DNA of 5,714 bases from assembly GCA_030604505.1 (NCBI GenBank), contig JAUVVT010000158.1:1-5714 (forward strand), read 5' to 3'. Positions 5,695 through 5,714 of this stretch are shown in pieces; the first letter of the stretch is position 1, and each line of letters begins with the position of its first letter. The DNA comes from a bacterium. Its GTDB lineage: Bacteria; SM23-31; JAUVVT01. The notes under the pieces are model-generated. The model saw nothing but the letters and a program-made list of their open reading frames with translations, made no database searches and was not told where the DNA came from. Both the position numbers and the translations under genes were made by a program.

Positions 5695-5714
5695 CCATAA
5701 CTTCAATAATCACA

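Larger units (their letters stand above)
5514..5714. other. Non-coding region upstream of the aldolase-SDR gene
   Basis: 201 bp to the window edge without a supported gene on either strand. It contains the promoter candidate and the dRS3-type repeat. Just before the start codon TTTGAG occurs twice, 10 nt apart on the minus strand (within 5519-5534); the copy nearer the ATG supplies the ribosome binding site. Confidence 0.5.

Overview
The window is an AT-rich stretch of bacterial DNA. All four genes are on the minus strand, so transcription runs from high to low coordinates. Three genes are complete and one runs off the left edge. There are no RNA genes, CRISPR arrays or intact mobile elements. 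The low GC, a secreted GH20-type glycosidase, short intergenic repeats (copies of ATTTACGATTTA, and ATTCCC-N8-GGGAAT) and the lack of Bacillus-type signals suggest a Gram-negative heterotroph, perhaps of the Bacteroidota/Ignavibacteriota/Chlorobiota group. This placement is a guess from overall character, not from a marker gene.

Layout in transcription order. (1) 5514-5714 is non-coding upstream DNA with a perfect hairpin repeat of the dRS3 type and a possible promoter. (2) 3474-5513 encodes a 679-residue fusion of a class II (zinc) sugar-phosphate aldolase with a short-chain dehydrogenase, the architecture of the bifunctional rhamnulose-1-phosphate aldolase/lactaldehyde dehydrogenase family (RhaEW/YuxG-like). 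(3) 3251-3473 is a 223-bp spacer with short repeats. (4) 1955-3250 encodes a zinc-dependent medium-chain dehydrogenase that closely resembles L-sorbose-1-phosphate reductase (SorE). (5) After 28 bp, 733-1926 encodes a 397-residue protein that looks like a xylose-isomerase-like TIM barrel of unassigned function. (6) 427-732 is 306 bp of non-coding DNA with several palindromes and promoter-like sequences. (7) 1-426 is the N-terminal 142 residues of an exported glycoside hydrolase with a GH20-type N-terminal domain.

Genes 2, 4 and 5 read as one sugar-catabolic module: an isomerase/epimerase candidate, a keto-sugar(-phosphate) reductase or polyol dehydrogenase, and an aldolase that would cleave a ketose 1-phosphate to dihydroxyacetone phosphate plus an aldehyde, which the fused SDR could oxidise or reduce. 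No kinase or transporter lies in the window, so the true substrate is open. The neighbouring glycosidase fits a carbohydrate-scavenging locus but may have its own promoter. All active-site residues that can be recognised by eye in the aldolase, SDR and zinc dehydrogenase are present, so these look like working enzymes. Nothing here is clearly a new kind of system. The most open question is what the three-enzyme module, and especially the TIM-barrel protein, acts on.
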